From Synechococcus sp. M16CYN (lineage in GTDB: Bacteria > Cyanobacteriota > Cyanobacteriia > PCC-6307 > Cyanobiaceae), in contig NZ_AP029048.1 in NCBI RefSeq assembly GCF_040371545.1, positions 186,001-250,000 of the forward strand: 64,000 bases of DNA, read 5' to 3'. Position numbers and translations under genes: made by a program. Shown in pieces: positions 32,563-42,485 of the stretch. The notes under the pieces are model-generated. The model saw nothing but the letters and a program-made list of their open reading frames with translations. It had not been told where the DNA came from and searched no databases. Every line of letters begins with the position of its first letter. Position 1 is the stretch's first letter.

Positions 32563-33221
32563 GGTAAAGCAACAAGCAGATTAAGAAGGCCCTGACTAAT
32601 CAAGGAATGTTCCAGCAAAGAGGGAAGACCCTCAGTCCGGCCCAACGCTTCCGTCATCCTGTTAGGAGCCAGTGCTAACGGAAGCGGTCGGGCATGGGGA
32701 TGCAGAGCTTGATGCTCTGACCAGCGATCAAATGGAAGCAAAGGGAAGTTCAATGATTCAGCCAGCATCACTAAAAAGCGATCAGCCACCCCAGAATGCA
32801 AGGGGTGATGGACTAGAACATCGCTATGCTCTAACTGATTTTGCAACGTCGACGCCACAAGCTTCCACCACAATGGCCATGCCCCTAAAAACGGAATCGT
32901 CGTGACCCGGACTCCTGCCGAACTCAGATGTTGTCGAATCGCCGGTATATCATGTCGAGTGTGTGCTCCAGGCCAAAGAAGCAAAGGAATCAACAACAAA
33001 GGACCATCTAAGAGCGGCGGGCGATGGTTAGACGTAAGTGCTTGCAGCTGAACCGGAGCCAGACGCTGCCCTTGTAAATCTGTCATTAACGAGCACAGAC
33101 ACTCAGGCACAACACCGTTAGAGCGCCCGTGAACAACCACGCGAAGAGCGCAATCATTCAAACCCAAAGCACTATTTCGTAATAACGGCCAAGGATCAAT
33201 CAGCATGTTGTCTGATGTCAT
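32559..33221 (-). CDS. CbiX/SirB-like sirohydrochlorin chelatase family protein
   Basis: 220 residues. The N-terminal VVVHGRSNGVVPECLCSLM carries the conserved active-site histidine of the CbiX/SirB family, where HG is followed by R/S. LLLIPLLLWPGAHTRHDIPAI matches the second metal-binding segment, with PG-x-H and a following H-D-I-P. It would insert iron or cobalt into sirohydrochlorin. The 4-base overlap with cobA, the enzyme two steps earlier, strongly supports a siroheme or cobalamin role. The dehydrogenase step is not encoded beside them. Start ATG could be residue 1 or 6. Confidence 0.8.
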   Translation of the reverse strand: MTSDNMLIDPWPLLRNSALGLNDCALRVVVHGRSNGVVPECLCSLMTDLQGQRLAPVQLQALTSNHRPPLLDGPLLLIPLLLWPGAHTRHDIPAIRQHLSSAGVRVTTIPFLGAWPLWWKLVASTLQNQLEHSDVLVHHPLHSGVADRFLVMLAESLNFPLLPFDRWSEHQALHPHARPLPLALAPNRMTEALGRTEGLPSLLEHSLISQGLLNLLVALP

Positions 33222-35951
33222 TAATTAGTTAACTCTATTTGCAAATCTATGTCGTACTATCGTTATTCCAACCATGCCCTCTTGGACGGGCCGTTCATAT
33301 AAAACCTTTACGATTAAAAACCAGTGTAATAACTGTGTCTTAGAAGAAATAAGGTCTGATTTCAAATCAATCTAGATGGAGGCTATGTTGCTATGACTTG
33401 CGTGTGGCCCATGGTTAATGATTCGAACCAGAAAAAGATTAAACATGGTTAACAAAATTAGATACCGCTATTGAACTTCGGCAAACTACCTTTCATGATC
33501 CTACACACAATCTCATAATATAGTTGCAGCAACTAATTAATATTTATTCGAACAGTTTGCTTAACCAGAATAAAAATCAGTTGACATAAGTGCCTTATAG
33601 CTAAAATAGTTGGGTGTGCTTCGCTAATTTGTAAGATTTTGGGTAACTTCATACCTCATCTCTGAGCCACCACTATCATGTGATTGCCCTGATGGTTATA
33701 TATTATGAAATCAATTGTTAAGTAGTACGTTGAAAGTTGCAATTATACGATTATTGTATAGCAGAAGTTCTAGCTAAAAAATATATTACTCAGAACTTAT
33801 CAAAAACTTTCAAAAATTAGTTTACCTTTATTCAATTTAAATTTGCTAATTTAGTGAGTCTCGCTATCGACAAAATTTTAGCCTATAAGTATATTTTTAT
33901 TATAAGGTTCCACTTTTTACCATAGCACACTTAACCACTAAATAATGTCCTAGATTAGCAATATATATTATTGCTTGGCTCTCAATAATACCAGAAACCA
34001 AATACTAAGAATAACCAATAAACTAGATATTGGGTTAAACATTCTAAGAAGAATTTAAGATATCAGACTGATGACTAGAATGTAGCTGGTCAGGTATATA
34101 TGTTTATTAACATCAAAGCTAAACGTAATAACAGAATGATGCGTGAGAGACATGCTTTTTTGGCAGTTTTTAGGGAATTAATCTTTCTCTTAGCACAAGC
34201 TGTACTAGAGAATTATATTTGTCACTGAGATCAAATTAGTTTTGCAAGATAGACTGATCAAGCAATATAGTTCTCATACCAAGAGCCTGAATCAACTGAT
34301 TCCAGAAACTAAGGATGCTAGGCTAATTATTTTTAACCATATAAACTAGTTCAATTAATATTCAACTTTAGCTGTTAATATAGTCAATATAAATTTCTAA
34401 AAAACTCTCCTTCTAGATTTCATTAACCAGTTAATTAATAGTAACCAGAATAGCATAAATATGTTCTTTGATTTATAAATTACATTAGTGTTAACACAAA
34501 ATAATTCGGGTAAGCACATTATTTTCTGATTAATTATGCCTTGCTAAATAAACTTGTTTATAGCATAAGTATTAAAAGCAATTGTTAGTACTAGAATCTA
34601 TTCGCCCAAGATTTTATTTGGTTATCACTCGCTATTTTACTTTAATCCTAGCTTTTTATTTTGCCTACTCAGCTACATTAGTATCATGCTTTTCAGCATA
34701 AAAATGATCACTGGCTAGTTTGCACTGTTTTCATTGCAACTTGAACTGGCACAAAAATTTAGGGCACAATATTTTAGAATTAAACTTGAATCTAAATCAG
34801 TAATTGTACGGAAATTGTTATAACAACCCTAATTATGGCTACTAGCCTCGCAAGTAAGAATCATAAGCCCAGTTACTTAAGATGCTATTACTCAACAGAT
34901 TTTTTATATTAGTCAAATCAAAATCGGAAAATGATAGCATGCTCTTAGCAACACGGGTTTCTCAATTATCGTTTTAATAGCTAGATATCTACAAGCTAAT
35001 ATTAAGAAACATACATGATTCAAATCTCACTGCCATAACCTATTTGTTACAAAAACAGGATAATTTTATGATCATTCAATATTTATTCAGTTTTTATACA
35101 ATTGATCTTTAAATTATATTATATAATTTTATACCTAAAAGGCTAGCAATTGTGTAAAGTTAAGCATCCTTAATTTTACCCAGTTAGTTCTAAAAAATTA
35201 CTATTTCTTATACAGAAAATTGTCTACATGTTAAGTACATAATTTATGATGCTTCTAACTTTATCAAAGAAATTTTTAAATTATATTTAAAAAGTGATTT
35301 GGCTTATTTCTAGGCATAATAAACAATGATAAACCAAGTAACCTATAATGACTATTAATACTCAAGTTTTATTTTAATGAGAAATCTGATAAATTTATCT
35401 ATTTCTTTCAGTATTCTAGTATGATTATAAAAAATAAGTAACCTTAATATTATTACACTTTACTGCAAATGCAAAATTTATATAATTACTTGTTTTAATT
35501 TTTAGCTACTACAATTGTACTATTTGAGAGAAAATATAAATGATGAGATTACCATAAAAGATTTATAAATAAGTAATTAAAAATTAGATTGTTTTAAATG
35601 TAAATTCTATACACTCTGCTAATTGCCATCGTTTCCTAAGCCATTAGTCACCAATTTTGATATTCAAGTCAAGAGTGCTCAGTGTATCGAAGGATAGCGG
35701 ATTGCAGATGCCGCATCTCGGTCGCTAGCTAAGAAAATCCCTTCTGAAAAGCTAGGTTAAGTATCAATAATAGCTAGATCAAAGCCGCCTGAGCTTGCAT
35801 TCGCTAGTTCAGATATGAGAGTACATCTTAAGGCTTAATCGCATCGGCGTAGATGTTACGCAACAAGGTAATGACTATTGGCAGTAATCCGAAGCCAGGC
35901 CATATATCGAAGAGCCTGTGAGAATCTGGTCTTCTCTGATTATCGGTCGCC
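33222..35951. other. 2.7-kb AT-rich gene desert
   Basis: One of the two longest empty stretches in the window. About 33222-35600 is extremely AT-rich with no ORF. The last 300 bases (35640-35940) recover a balanced composition and may be debris of a gene formerly upstream of the MFS exporter. In other picocyanobacteria genes for siroheme-dependent nitrogen assimilation can lie near cobA, so loss of such genes is possible, but I see no recognisable remnant. Confidence 0.45.
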
Positions 35952-37184
35952 TTGCAGCGTCAGCGTATTCCAACACTCCTAAGCGCATTTTTGACGCTGC
36001 TCAACGATCGACTCAGCGAAAGCATAGTCTTTCCGCTGCTGCCGTTCTTGCTTGCACAGTTTTCACCAAACGGACAAACACTGGGCTTCTTGACCGGCAT
36101 CTATGCATTAGCCCAGTTCCTTGTAACTCCGTTAATTGGAACCCTCAGTGACCACTATGGACGACGACCTGTTGTGGTTGTCTGTGTCGGAGGATCTCTC
36201 GTTGGCTTTGGGCTGTTTGCGCTCACCCTGAGCCTTCCTTGGCCAAAAACCAGTTTGCTTCCGCTGGTTCTGCTGTTCAGCGCACGAGTGATCGATGGCA
36301 TCAGCGGTGGCACGGTAGCCACTGTCTCTGCCGTATTGGCTGATATCAGCCCTCCCGATAGACGAGCCCGCATCATTGGTTTAATCGGCGTTGCCTTCGG
36401 ATTGGGCTTCATCCTCGGACCTTTACTTGGGGGACAGCTAGCGCTAATAGCAGTGCCACTTCCTCTTTGGGTCGCCACTGGTTTCGCACTAATCAACCTG
36501 GTGGCGGTCATCACCTTGCTTCCTGAAACCCACCCCGTTAAAGATCGCCAAAATCTGCCACGATATTGTGATCTGAACCCCTTTATTCGGATTGGTAAAA
36601 TATTAGCTAAACCAAAGGTTGGAAGATTGTGCGGAGCTTTTTTTCTATTCTTTCTAGCTTTCAACGGTTTTACAGCAATCCTGGTGCTGTACTTCAAGGA
36701 ATGCTTGGGTTGGGGACCTGACCTGGCCACCACAGCCTTCTTGGTAGTTGGCGTAGTCGCCACCGTGGTCCAGGGAGGACTCATTGGACCGTTGGTTAAA
36801 CGCTTCGGGGAATGGCGACTCACTCTAATTGGCCTTAACCTGGTTATCGTTGGTTGTCTTTTAATTCCAGCGCTCGGATCAGCAGAACGAGCCCCAGTCA
36901 TTTTTTGTTCTGTTGGTATCCTGGCTGTTGGAACCGCGTTGGTCACACCTAGTCTGAGGAGTCTAGTTTCGCGACAACTCGGGAGCGAAGGTCAGGGGAC
37001 GGCTTTCGGCAGCCTTCAATCCTTACAAAGTTTGGGAAGCTTTTTGGGACCACCAATTGCAGGTATTAGTTACGACGTTCTTGGCCCAATCAGCCCTTTT
37101 TTAGTAGCGGTATTGGTGCTTATCGTGAGCTTAGCCCTCGTGACACAAAATTCCCCGCCTAAAAGCCTTCTACTGAATTCCTAA
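35952..37184 (+). CDS. MFS transporter, TetA/multidrug-efflux-like
   Basis: 410 residues, about 12 membrane helices. The start used is TTG at 35952; there is no nearby in-frame ATG, and the first residues QRQRIPTLLSAFLTLLNDRL lead directly into helix 1. The motif between helices 2 and 3, GTLSDHYGRRPVVVV, is the MFS A motif (G-x-x-x-D-x-x-G-R-R/K), and GVAFGLGFILGPLLGG in helix 5 is the motif C of drug:H+ antiporters. GFGLFALTLSL and LADISPPDRRARIIGL also match the TetA-like group. Substrate unknown; an efflux direction is likely. ppk starts 49 bases downstream. Confidence 0.88.
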   Translation: MQRQRIPTLLSAFLTLLNDRLSESIVFPLLPFLLAQFSPNGQTLGFLTGIYALAQFLVTPLIGTLSDHYGRRPVVVVCVGGSLVGFGLFALTLSLPWPKTSLLPLVLLFSARVIDGISGGTVATVSAVLADISPPDRRARIIGLIGVAFGLGFILGPLLGGQLALIAVPLPLWVATGFALINLVAVITLLPETHPVKDRQNLPRYCDLNPFIRIGKILAKPKVGRLCGAFFLFFLAFNGFTAILVLYFKECLGWGPDLATTAFLVVGVVATVVQGGLIGPLVKRFGEWRLTLIGLNLVIVGCLLIPALGSAERAPVIFCSVGILAVGTALVTPSLRSLVSRQLGSEGQGTAFGSLQSLQSLGSFLGPPIAGISYDVLGPISPFLVAVLVLIVSLALVTQNSPPKSLLLNS

Positions 37185-37233
37185 TTGCTACGTTTTATAC
37201 CTCGGTGGAAGAAGCATTCAGACCAGCCGACCC

Positions 37234-39375
37234 ATGTATGTAGCTCGCCTTACTCCCGACCAGTACATCAACAGGGAGCTGAGTTGGATTGCTTTCAACC
37301 AGCGTGTACTGGCTCAGGCCCTTGACCAGCGGACACCCTTGCTGGATCAAGCTAAATTCAGTGCCATTTTCAGTAATAATCTAGACGAATTCTTCATGGT
37401 GCGTGTCGCATCCCTAAAGTCGCAAGTTGAAGCAGGAATTAGCACACCTAGTGAGGACGGCAAAACGCCGCAAGAACAGCTACTCACCATCCGCAAGCAT
37501 TTAATACCAATACTTCAGCAGCAACAGGAGCATTACCGGCATCACCTCAAACATCGGCTTTGTGAGCACAACATCCACCTACTGGATTACGATCAACTTG
37601 TCAATCGGCAACGTCACTGGGTAGATCAATATTTTCAAACATCTATCTTTCCTGTTTTGACACCCTTGGCTGTCGATCCAGCCCATCCTTTTCCATTTGT
37701 CAGCAACCTGAGTCTAAATGTGGCGGCTGTAATTAGAGATCCCGAAACTGATCAATGCCAACTTGCACGAGTAAAAGTACCGAAAAAAAATCTGCCACGT
37801 TTTATTGCTATTCCACCCAAACTCAGCGAGAACAATACACTGCCAATCCACACAGCAATTCCCCTAGAACAGGTCATCGCATTTAATCTAAAGCTACTCT
37901 TCCCTGGCATGGCCATCGAAGGGCATTACTTTTATCGTGTTACCCGAGATGCTGATCTCGAGCTCAGAGAGCTAGAAGCAGACGATCTTATGATCGCCTT
38001 AGAACAAGGTCTCCGCAAACGTCGTATAGGCGGTGAAGTTGTGCGATTAGAAGTCGCTAATGAAATGCCCAATAGTGTTATCGATATGCTGATGACAGGA
38101 CTCAATATTGAAGAAGCAGATCTCTACAAAATAGATGGACCGCTCGGGCTAGATGATTTATTTAGCTTAACTAATCTTCCCATGACGGAACTCAAAAGCA
38201 AAATGCAGACGGGTCAGACTCCATTAGTTTTATCTAAAACACAGCAGAATTTAATTGATGAAGGAGTAATTAAACCCAAAGAATTTGAGACTATCTTTTC
38301 GGTGATACGGCAGCAGGACATCCTATTGCATCACCCTTATGACCTATTCTCAACGACAGTTGAAGAATTTATCAATCAAGCAGCTGATGATCCAAAAGTT
38401 ATGGGAATCAAAATGACTCTTTATCGTACATCAACAGATTCTCCAATCATCGCAGCTCTCACTCGTGCAGCAGAGAATGGAAAACAAGTAATGGCTTTAG
38501 TCGAACTAAAAGCAAGATTTGACGAAGATAATAATATTCAATGGGCTAGACATTTAGAACGATCTGGTGTGCATGTCATTTACGGCGTCTTAGGACTAAA
38601 GACACACACAAAAATTATTCTTGTAGTCCGTAAAGAAAAAGATAGGCTGCGAAGTTATGTTCACATTGGTACAGGCAACTATAATTCCAAAACATCGAAG
38701 CTTTATACTGATCTCGGCCTTCTTTCCACACGACCTGAACTCGGCCAGGATCTCGTAGAACTTTTTAATTACCTTACGGGCTTTTCCAAACAACAAAGTT
38801 TTAGACGACTACTTGTCGCACCAGTAACATTGCGCAAAGGGATGGAATCACTCATCCGTCGTGAAATCGATCATGCTAAAGCAGATCGACCAGGAATGAT
38901 TAGTGCAAAAATGAACTCACTAGTGGACCCAGGTATCATAGGATTGCTTTACGAAGCCTCGCAAACTGGTGTTCGCATTAAGTTAATTATCCGTGGCATG
39001 TGCAGTCTAATTCCAGGACTACCAGGCCTTAGCGAGAATATCAAAGTTATTAGTATTATCGGACAATTCCTAGAGCATTCACGTATTTTCTGGTTTGCCA
39101 ACGATGGTAAACCAGAAGTATATATCGGAAGCGCAGATTGGATGACCCGCAACATGGATCGACGCGTTGAGGCAATTACACCTATTGAAGAACCTGCTTT
39201 ACGCCGAAAGCTCGAACGACTATTCGACCTCTACATGCAAGACAATAGAGGTGCTTGGGATATGAATTGCGACGGAAGCTTCACCCAACGTATGCCGGAC
39301 AAAGAACAGTCTGAACGCAACTCTCAGATTCAATTAACGTATCAATGGAGCCGCGGGTTGCACCCGACTCAGTGA
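37234..39375 (+). CDS. ppk: Polyphosphate kinase 1
   Basis: 713 residues, full length. It reversibly polymerises the ATP gamma-phosphate into polyphosphate. Domains in order: N-terminal YINRELSWIAFNQRVLAQAL; head domain; PLD-like catalytic domains with PKVMGIKMTLYRTSTDSPII, KQVMALVELKARFDEDNNIQ, and the phosphohistidine region SYVHIGTGNYNSKTSKLYTD near 475; and the second HKD-like area IKLIIRGMCSLIPGLPG with HSRIFWF. The start codon ATG at 37234 gives MYVARLTPDQYINREL. The protein is complete and undisturbed, indicating that phosphate storage is retained. Confidence 0.96.
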   Translation: MYVARLTPDQYINRELSWIAFNQRVLAQALDQRTPLLDQAKFSAIFSNNLDEFFMVRVASLKSQVEAGISTPSEDGKTPQEQLLTIRKHLIPILQQQQEHYRHHLKHRLCEHNIHLLDYDQLVNRQRHWVDQYFQTSIFPVLTPLAVDPAHPFPFVSNLSLNVAAVIRDPETDQCQLARVKVPKKNLPRFIAIPPKLSENNTLPIHTAIPLEQVIAFNLKLLFPGMAIEGHYFYRVTRDADLELRELEADDLMIALEQGLRKRRIGGEVVRLEVANEMPNSVIDMLMTGLNIEEADLYKIDGPLGLDDLFSLTNLPMTELKSKMQTGQTPLVLSKTQQNLIDEGVIKPKEFETIFSVIRQQDILLHHPYDLFSTTVEEFINQAADDPKVMGIKMTLYRTSTDSPIIAALTRAAENGKQVMALVELKARFDEDNNIQWARHLERSGVHVIYGVLGLKTHTKIILVVRKEKDRLRSYVHIGTGNYNSKTSKLYTDLGLLSTRPELGQDLVELFNYLTGFSKQQSFRRLLVAPVTLRKGMESLIRREIDHAKADRPGMISAKMNSLVDPGIIGLLYEASQTGVRIKLIIRGMCSLIPGLPGLSENIKVISIIGQFLEHSRIFWFANDGKPEVYIGSADWMTRNMDRRVEAITPIEEPALRRKLERLFDLYMQDNRGAWDMNCDGSFTQRMPDKEQSERNSQIQLTYQWSRGLHPTQ

Positions 39376-39546
39376 GACAAAAATCGAACTTGGTTTGTAA
39401 CTTCAGATACGAGTAAGGTCTGATCGCCAAGACCCAGCAGCATTGTCTGGCCGCGAAAGAATTAGTCAGGTTGAAATTGATTCCCGAAATTCTTCCGATT
39501 TAATTCAGCTGACAATTCAACTCAATGCTAAATTTTGTACAAATCT

Positions 39547-39552
39547 AATAAG
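39547..39552 (+). promoter_or_regulatory. Ribosome-binding site deciding the sigma factor start
   Basis: AAGGAG (within AATAAGGAGACCAGGGTG) lies 9 bases before a GTG at 39562, an ideal distance. It favours initiation at this GTG over the upstream TTG at 39535, which lacks such a site. Confidence 0.65.
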
Positions 39553-39561
39553 GAGACCAGG

Positions 39562-40554
39562 GTGATAGAGATCCCTCTGGAGACTTCCAAACCGACTAAA
39601 CAGTTGAATCGGTTGCAGCCTGCTTTGCAGTCTACCAGACATCGTTCAGTATTGGGACAAAGTGAATATCGAACTATGGATTCTATCGGCTTTTACCTCA
39701 GTAGCATTGGTCGCGTCCCTCTACTCACAGCTGCTGAGGAAATTGAACTTGCACATCATGTGCAAGACATGAAAAAGCTTAAGGAGCTGCCAAACAAAAA
39801 ACTCACATCCCGGCAAAAGCACAAGATTCGGATAGGTAAGCGTGCCCGCGATCGCATGATGGCGGCGAATCTTCGGCTAGTTGTGAGCGTAGCCAAAAAG
39901 TATCAAAACCAAGGACTGGAGTTGCTTGATCTCGTGCAAGAAGGAGCAATTGGTCTTCAGCGAGCTGTCGATAAATTTGATCCTGCCATGGGATACAAAT
40001 TTTCTACCTATGCTTATTGGTGGATTCGCCAGAGTATAACTCGCGCTATCGATAACAGCGCTAGAACGATTCGTTTGCCGATTCATATCAGCGAAAAACT
40101 ATCTAAGATGCGTCGTACCTCCCGGGAACTTTCCCATCGCCTGGGTTATCAGCCAAATCGCTTGGAACTCGCCCATGCTATGGGGATAGGACACCGCGAG
40201 TTAGAAGACTTGATTTCACAAAGCACGCCTTGTGCCTCTCTCGATGCCCATGCGCGTGGAGAAGAAGATCGCAGCACACTAGGCGAACTCATCCCTGATC
40301 CCAATGGGGAAAGTGCCTTTATAGAAGGAATAGATCGCAGTATCCAAAAAGAACATCTTAGAGACTGGCTTTCACAATTGAATGAGCGCGAACAAAAAAT
40401 TCTTCGGCTTCGCTTCGGTCTCGGTGGCGAAGAGCCGCTGACGCTTGCTGAAATAGGGCGACAGATTAAGGTGTCTCGTGAGCGTGTACGCCAGCTGGAA
40501 GCAAAAGCAATCCTCAAACTCCGCACCATAACCGACCATCAACAAGCCGCCTGA
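39562..40554 (+). CDS. Group 2 sigma-70 family RNA polymerase sigma factor
   Basis: 330 residues from the GTG at 39562, chosen for the AAGGAG ahead of it. Region 1.2 is MDSIGFYLSSIGRVPLLTAA; region 2 includes NLRLVVSVAKKYQNQGLELL and [20 protein letters not shown]; region 3 LPIHISEKLSKMRRTSREL; region 4 LTLAEIGRQIKVSRERVRQL. There is no region 1.1 or long acidic insertion, so it is a group 2 factor. It differs clearly from the other one at 19.8 kb in the region 1.2-2 linker (short and lysine-rich here). It likely directs part of a stress or nutrient response; which regulon is not visible. Confidence 0.9.
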   Translation: MIEIPLETSKPTKQLNRLQPALQSTRHRSVLGQSEYRTMDSIGFYLSSIGRVPLLTAAEEIELAHHVQDMKKLKELPNKKLTSRQKHKIRIGKRARDRMMAANLRLVVSVAKKYQNQGLELLDLVQEGAIGLQRAVDKFDPAMGYKFSTYAYWWIRQSITRAIDNSARTIRLPIHISEKLSKMRRTSRELSHRLGYQPNRLELAHAMGIGHRELEDLISQSTPCASLDAHARGEEDRSTLGELIPDPNGESAFIEGIDRSIQKEHLRDWLSQLNEREQKILRLRFGLGGEEPLTLAEIGRQIKVSRERVRQLEAKAILKLRTITDHQQAA

Positions 40555-40560
40555 ATCAGT

Positions 40561-41217
40561 TTGTCGGCTTTTAGCGGTGGCAGTCTTCTTATCATCCTGA
40601 TCTGGATGGTTTGTTTGGGATCCTTAGCTCTGACATCTCGTCAACGTTGGCCACATAAACGAGAACTCAGCAGAAAGATTATTCACATTGGCACAGGAGC
40701 TGTAGTTCCTCTGGCTTGGCTTTTTGCAATCCCCTCAATGATTGCAATTCCTTTTGCTGCCGTTATCACTCTGGTTACAGCAATCAACCATCAATGGCAG
40801 CTCATTCCCGCAATTGAAGACATTGATCGCAAAAGCTACGGCACTATCGCTTATGGATTAGCTATCACGATCTTGTTGATACTATTCTGGCCGCACCGAG
40901 CTGATGCGGTTTGCGTTGGAGTGCTGGTTATGGCTTTAGGCGACGGGCTCGCCGGGCTGATTGGACAGCAGTTGAATACGCCGCGGTGGACCATTTTTCA
41001 ACAAACCAAATCAATTGCAGGAACTTCAACTATGGCCATAGTATCGGCGCTAGTACTATTCGCGCTCTCGAATTTCACGAATAGCTATTTGTCAGTTCCA
41101 GTAGCAATAGCAATTGTCTTAACTGCTACAGGTCTTGAGCAATTGAGTATTCGAGGAATCGATAATCTTTCAGTCCCCTTGGCAGTTGGCTTAGCATGGT
41201 CAGCATTGATTCACTAA
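40561..41217 (+). CDS. Phytol/dolichol kinase-like membrane protein (CTP-dependent prenyl kinase family)
   Basis: 218 residues with about six or seven hydrophobic helices. Family marks: KRELSRKIIHIGTGAVVPLA, with the conserved R-K-x-x-H, VLVMALGDGLAGLIGQQ (D-G-x-A, nucleotide-binding aspartate) and QTKSIAGTSTMAIVS (K-S-x-x-G-T/S). These are typical of the phytol kinase/phosphatidate cytidylyltransferase-like family that phosphorylates phytol or phytyl-phosphate for tocopherol and chlorophyll salvage. Start is a TTG six bases after the sigma factor stop, so the two are in one transcript. Whether it acts on phytol or phytyl-phosphate is not decided. Confidence 0.8.
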   Translation: MSAFSGGSLLIILIWMVCLGSLALTSRQRWPHKRELSRKIIHIGTGAVVPLAWLFAIPSMIAIPFAAVITLVTAINHQWQLIPAIEDIDRKSYGTIAYGLAITILLILFWPHRADAVCVGVLVMALGDGLAGLIGQQLNTPRWTIFQQTKSIAGTSTMAIVSALVLFALSNFTNSYLSVPVAIAIVLTATGLEQLSIRGIDNLSVPLAVGLAWSALIH

Positions 41218-41325
41218 GACAAATTTTGTAATTAAATCACAAACTGCTAAGCGACATATTTAGCCACAAATAAAAACATACCGAAATAAATTCAAAATTG
41301 GTCAAAAATGTTAACCGTCAAGCAG

Positions 41326-42384
41326 TTACGATCTCTGACCATCAATAATGGTTTGTGCTAAATCGCACAAGATCTTCTCTGTTGTATCAAGATTAATACA
41401 CGCATCTGTAATACTCTGACCATAAGTAAGTTGAGAAAGGTCAGCAGATAACTTTTGATTACCTTCTACCAGATGACTCTCAAGCATGACTCCCATCACG
41501 TGCCTCGAGCCAGCCTCTAGTTGATCAGTAATTGAGATCAGTACCTCTGACTGACGACGAAAATCTTTATTGGAGTTGGCATGACTGCAGTCTACCATTA
41601 AACGATCCTTAAGGCCAAACTCTCTCAGTTCAGCGGCAGCTTCTCTCACAGCATCAGCGTGATAATTGCTGCCTCGAGTACCACCTCGCAAAACAAGATG
41701 TCCATCAGGATTACCAGCTGTACTTACAATTGATGCCTGGCCATCTCGGTTGATCCCGAGAAAATGGTGAGATTTGGAAGCTGCCTGCATCGCGTTAATA
41801 GCAATGGTGGTACTTCCATCTGTGCTGTTCTTGTATCCTATCGGCATCGATAATCCAGATGCCATCTCCCGATGGGTTTGGCTTTCAGTTGTACGGGCAC
41901 CGATAGCGGTCCAACTAATGAGATCGGCTATGTACTGGGGGACAACTGGGTCTAGCAACTCGGTTGCAGCAGGCATACCTCCGCGAGCTAAATCAAGCAG
42001 CAGTTCGCGAGCACGGCGCAGACCCGTATTGATGTCGTAGGAGCCATTTAGATGAGGATCATTTATCAGTCCTTTCCAACCAACGGTCGTTCTTGGCTTT
42101 TCAAAGTACACTCGCATCACCACCTCTAACTGATCCTTAAGACGTTCACGGATCGGAGCAAGGCGTCCGGCGTACTCACGAGCTGCTTTAACATCGTGAA
42201 TCGAACAGGGGCCCACTATAGCCAGTAGACGTTGATCATCCCCACGAATAATCGATTGAATTCGTTTTCGTGCTTCCGTCACCGTGTTTAACGCAGACGC
42301 ATCAAGGGTCAGATCTTGATGCAGAAGAACCGGCGCTATTAGCGGACGGGTCTCCACCACACGCAGATCTGAGGTGGTGGCCAT
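41326..42384 (-). CDS. aroG: 3-deoxy-7-phosphoheptulonate (DAHP) synthase, class I AroF/G/H type
   Basis: First enzyme of the shikimate pathway. 352 residues from the ATG at 42384 (MATTSDLRVVETRPLIAPVL); an upstream in-frame start at 42432 adds 16 residues that look unrelated. Signature stretches: IVGPCSIHDVKAAREYAGRL, MRVYFEKPRTTVGWKGLIND, SWTAIGARTTESQTHREMAS, LRGGTRGSNYHADAV and MVDCSHANSNKDFRRQ, which hold the PEP/E4P and metal ligands. It is of the AroG type with feedback-inhibition-capable N-terminus. Divergently oriented from acnB with about 100 bases between. aroE of the same pathway is at 53.3 kb. Confidence 0.93.
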   Translation of the reverse strand: MATTSDLRVVETRPLIAPVLLHQDLTLDASALNTVTEARKRIQSIIRGDDQRLLAIVGPCSIHDVKAAREYAGRLAPIRERLKDQLEVVMRVYFEKPRTTVGWKGLINDPHLNGSYDINTGLRRARELLLDLARGGMPAATELLDPVVPQYIADLISWTAIGARTTESQTHREMASGLSMPIGYKNSTDGSTTIAINAMQAASKSHHFLGINRDGQASIVSTAGNPDGHLVLRGGTRGSNYHADAVREAAAELREFGLKDRLMVDCSHANSNKDFRRQSEVLISITDQLEAGSRHVMGVMLESHLVEGNQKLSADLSQLTYGQSITDACINLDTTEKILCDLAQTIIDGQRS

Positions 42385-42485
42385 AACTAAGAGCCTGGAT
42401 GAATCCAAGGTTACGCACTTGCTCTGTATCAATAGGCTCTCGTCTATGAAGAATAATCATCTGCCCCACACATAGATAGATCACC

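Noticed and set aside
33400-33450. tRNA-like ATTCGAACCAG
   Set aside because: T-loop-like string only; no matching acceptor, D or anticodon arms around it.
36155-36946. 263-codon ORF antisense to the MFS transporter
   Set aside because: A shadow of the GC-balanced transporter gene, Pro/Thr/Ser/Lys-rich with no motif.
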